Under the pieces are notes generated by a model. The model did no database searches. It worked only from the letters and a program-made list of their open reading frames with translations, and was not told the origin of the DNA. Below are positions 62,034 through 64,000 of a stretch of 64,000 nucleotides of DNA, piece by piece. A program made the position numbers and the translations under genes. The stretch's first letter is position 1, and each line of letters begins with the position of its first letter. Origin of the DNA: Brevibacillus brevis (GTDB taxonomy: Bacteria > Bacillota > Bacilli > Brevibacillales > Brevibacillaceae); the NCBI RefSeq assembly GCF_001039275.2, contig NZ_CP030117.1:2294001-2358000 (forward strand). The letters are read 5' to 3'.

Positions 62034-62064
62034 AAAAAAACGCCAAATTTCTTGGCGTTTATTA
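62034..62064 (-). terminator. Intrinsic terminator downstream of rocR and repeat copy 2
   Basis: On the minus strand AACGCCAA and TTGGCGTT form an 8-bp stem, followed by a T-run (complement of the A7 at 62034-62040). Confidence 0.8.
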
Positions 62065-62115
62065 AAATGGATAAGGTAATAATTGGATTGATAGAAGTGA
62101 AGTTAACAAGCTTTT

Positions 62116-62374
62116 AAAAAGGAACGATGAACCAACAAAACTGTCGAGAAGAAAAAGCGCAGAGCTCGTAGACCTTGACAAAGCCTACCCAGTCGGAACT
62201 GCAAAAAGGGGACCACGCTTGTCGAACACTTCTTCCTCGAGAACCTTCCGCCCGTAGGGTGCTTTGGCTCGACGGACCCCTTTTTGCAGTGGAGACGGAC
62301 AGTGAATCACCTTTGCAAGCGTGTCAGAGTCGAAGGGAACTGTGCTTTTTCTTCTCCTCCACTATGTTGACTCA
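62116..62374. repeat. Structured dispersed repeat, copy 2 (about 260 nt, core 62146-62356)
   Basis: Outer arms 62146-62162 and 62340-62356 pair over 17 bp with one G-T pair. The inner arms 62198-62214 and 62274-62290 pair over 17 positions with one mismatch. Relative to copy 1 at 6662-6922, two adjacent inner base pairs changed on both sides (T-A to G-C and A-T to C-G), keeping the helix. The same orientation and the same flanking TTGACTCA end are seen. It lies between rocR (stop at 62401) and the rocE promoter region. No coding potential is evident. Confidence 0.85.
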
Positions 62375-62400
62375 AACCAAAACGTTTTTATTGGTATGCT

Positions 62401-63819
62401 TTACCCCTTAATCCCCAGCTTACGCAAACGATACTGCAAGCTTTGACGACTGATCTGCAATTCCTTGGCTGCTCGTGAAATATTCCCGTTATAGCGTTCC
62501 ACAACATGGTGAATATATGCTGTTTCAAATTCTTGCATGGTTTCCTTCAATGGTTTTCCTTCGTCCACAAAAGGCAACGTGTGAGGGGAGGGTTGCTCGA
62601 TTGTTACGGAAGCGGCTGGCATACGACGCAAAAAGTGCAAGGGTAAGTGTTCATAGCGGATCGTTGATTCGTCAATCATCAGATTCATGGCCCCCTCAAT
62701 CAAGTGTTGAAGTTCACGCACATTACCAGGCCAGTCATGCTGGATAAAAAATTGCAGGACCTCGTCGCTGATTCCACTTACTTCCATTTGAAACAGCTCA
62801 TTGTATTTCTCAATAAAATGGCTGACCAGCATCGGAATATCTTCCTTGCGTTCCCGAAGCGGGGGGAGAAATAACGTGACGACGCCGAGACGATAGTACA
62901 AGTCTTTTCGCAGATGGGAATTGGCGATTGCCTCAACAGGATCTTCATTGATAGCGGCAATGATTCGTACATCGATCGACCGATCCTTGGTGTCCCCAAT
63001 ACGTCTAATCGACTTCTCTTGCAGAGCGCGCAACAATTTTGCCTGGAGTGGCATACTAAGCGAGTTGATTTCGTCGAGAAAAAGTGTTCCGCCTTCTGCT
63101 TGCTCAAACAATCCGGGTCGCTCTACTGCCCCAGTAAATGCTCCGCGAGCCGTTCCAAACAAAAGCCCTTCGATCAGGCTATCCGGAAGCGCAGCGCAGT
63201 TTTGTGAAATAAGGGGACCAGAAGCACGGAGACTGGCATTATGAATGCTTTGCACGAACAGCTCTTTCCCGGCACCAGTTTCACCGACTACCAACACGGA
63301 CGAGGAGGTGCGTGCTGCACGTTTGGCATTTTCTATGACATCGAGAATAGGACCGCTTCTCCCGATAATGTGCTCGAATGTGTAGCGTGACCCGTTTTTT
63401 TGCAGCAAGTTTTCTCTGATCAACCGTTCCATTTTGGTAACATCATTTGCGATTTCCATTGCGCCGATGATCTTGCCATTTTCAATGATGGGATAGGTAT
63501 TGTTGATGGTTGAAATTTCTTTTTGCTTGTCATTGAAATACGTTTGGCGTGTATTGCGAATGCTATTTCCGGTACGCAAGCATGTGAGCAAGGTACTTTC
63601 CTGTCCAGACGGGAACTGAAAAACCTCTGCCAAAGGTTTGTGCAAAACGTCTTGTCTGGTCATCGATTCCAGCTCGGTCATTTTGGAATTGTAGACAATC
63701 GTTGTCCCGTCCGAATCGATGACATGTACACCTTCATTCATTCTGTCCAAAATATGTTCATAAATGCGCAAGAGAGTATCAGCCGAAGAATTATGCGTAG
63801 AAGACGACACCGTGGTCAC
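62401..63819 (-). CDS. rocR: Sigma-54-dependent activator RocR
   Basis: PAS-AAA+-Fis activator of 472 aa. The PAS domain covers about residues 15-130. Walker A is GETGAGKE at 179-186, the GAFTGA loop lies at 226-231 and Walker B GGTLFLDE at 243-250. The C-terminal helix-turn-helix is NISRAAKELQISRQSLQYRL. The linker TKMERLIRENL and LPDSLIEGLLFGTARGAFTG closely follow B. subtilis RocR as I recall it, which senses ornithine/citrulline and activates arginine catabolism. Starts at GTG 63819. The downstream rocE with a -24/-12 promoter supports the assignment. Confidence 0.92.
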   Translation of the reverse strand: MTTVSSSTHNSSADTLLRIYEHILDRMNEGVHVIDSDGTTIVYNSKMTELESMTRQDVLHKPLAEVFQFPSGQESTLLTCLRTGNSIRNTRQTYFNDKQKEISTINNTYPIIENGKIIGAMEIANDVTKMERLIRENLLQKNGSRYTFEHIIGRSGPILDVIENAKRAARTSSSVLVVGETGAGKELFVQSIHNASLRASGPLISQNCAALPDSLIEGLLFGTARGAFTGAVERPGLFEQAEGGTLFLDEINSLSMPLQAKLLRALQEKSIRRIGDTKDRSIDVRIIAAINEDPVEAIANSHLRKDLYYRLGVVTLFLPPLRERKEDIPMLVSHFIEKYNELFQMEVSGISDEVLQFFIQHDWPGNVRELQHLIEGAMNLMIDESTIRYEHLPLHFLRRMPAASVTIEQPSPHTLPFVDEGKPLKETMQEFETAYIHHVVERYNGNISRAAKELQISRQSLQYRLRKLGIKG

Positions 63820-63861
63820 CAGCCTTTCCTTATGAGGGTATCATAGCATAAAGGGAATGAG

Positions 63862-63919
63862 TGCAAAAACATTATGCACTGCAAAAGAATATGAATGCCA
63901 GATGCAAAATTTTTTTGCT
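63862..63919. promoter_or_regulatory. Candidate RocR binding sites upstream of rocR
   Basis: TGCAAAAACATTATGCA (63862-63878) is a 17-bp imperfect palindrome. A related TGCAAAATTTTTTTGC occurs at 63903-63918 and a half-site TGCAAAAG at 63880. They suggest autoregulation, or control of a divergent gene beyond the window edge. Confidence 0.55.
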
Positions 63920-64000
63920 CGTCTGATCGGATTGGATCGAATTTATGGGGTTTTCCTATTTGGCACCGTTCTTGCTAGATAATTTTAGCAAGTGATCTTG

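Noticed and set aside
1..64000. CRISPR arrays, tRNA or rRNA genes, prophage or secondary-metabolite gene clusters
   Set aside because: None of the expected patterns (regular spacers, cloverleaf with CCA region, 16S/23S signatures, phage structural genes, NRPS/PKS modules) was seen.

Overview
The window looks like chromosomal DNA of a Gram-positive, endospore-forming member of the Bacillales, most probably Brevibacillus or a close relative (an inference from gene content, not from a 16S gene). The signs are strong AGGAGG-type ribosome binding sites, many TTG/GTG starts, a T-box leader before argS, a SAM-I riboswitch before metH, Fur boxes of the Bacillus type, small YjcZ-like sporulation peptides, a SpoVIF-like protein, a CotS-like kinase, and homologues of B. 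subtilis YkkCD, YitJ, YoxD, YoaT, YpwA, Btr, BesA, RocR and RocE. No rRNA, tRNA, CRISPR array, prophage or intact transposase gene was seen.

Left part (1-13.6 kb), catabolic and transport modules. At 1-6.4 kb one co-directional run encodes a PotBC-type ABC transporter (two permeases and an ATPase; the binding protein gene would lie left of the window), a DeoR repressor, a HAD phosphatase, a YkkC/YkkD SMR pair and D-serine ammonia-lyase. At 6.9-13.5 kb a PAS-AAA+-Fis sigma-54 activator is divergent from an ato-like operon: CoA-transferase A and B, an amino-acid-type ABC transporter, and a thiolase. A textbook -24/-12 promoter and repeated GAGTCGAA boxes lie between them. CoA-transferase subunit B has Val in place of the usual catalytic Glu.

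Middle part (13.6-40 kb). This holds argS with its T-box, an ECF sigma factor with a large membrane-anchored YcdB-like partner, the S-box-controlled metH-yitJ pair, a CotS-like kinase, a Mug/TDG-type glycosylase, yoxD, and a two-component system next to a DUF6223 gene. The body of that DUF6223 gene is very GC-rich while its signal-peptide part is not. Further on are an M32 carboxypeptidase, prfC (RF3), a histidine phosphatase, and an M24 peptidase/GNAT pair with an XRE-cupin regulator and an MFS transporter.

Right part (40-64 kb). A Fur-controlled siderophore region comprises one binding protein on the plus strand and btr, a second binding protein, besA and yoaT on the minus strand. It is followed by a sulfurtransferase, several small or uncharacterised genes, an SsuABC/YtlACD-like transporter, rnz, sporulation-associated small genes, a leaderless subtilisin-like protease, a PAP2 phosphatase and a LysR/MFS pair. 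The end is a rocR-rocE module with its own -24/-12 promoter and candidate RocR boxes.

The most unusual signal is a pair of about 212-nt structured repeats (cores 6693-6904 and 62146-62356), about 90% identical by hand alignment. Each is closed by a 17-bp outer stem and contains a second 17-bp stem that shows two compensatory base-pair changes between the copies. Both copies have the same orientation and sit at the 3' end of a sigma-54 activator gene. I do not recognise this element.
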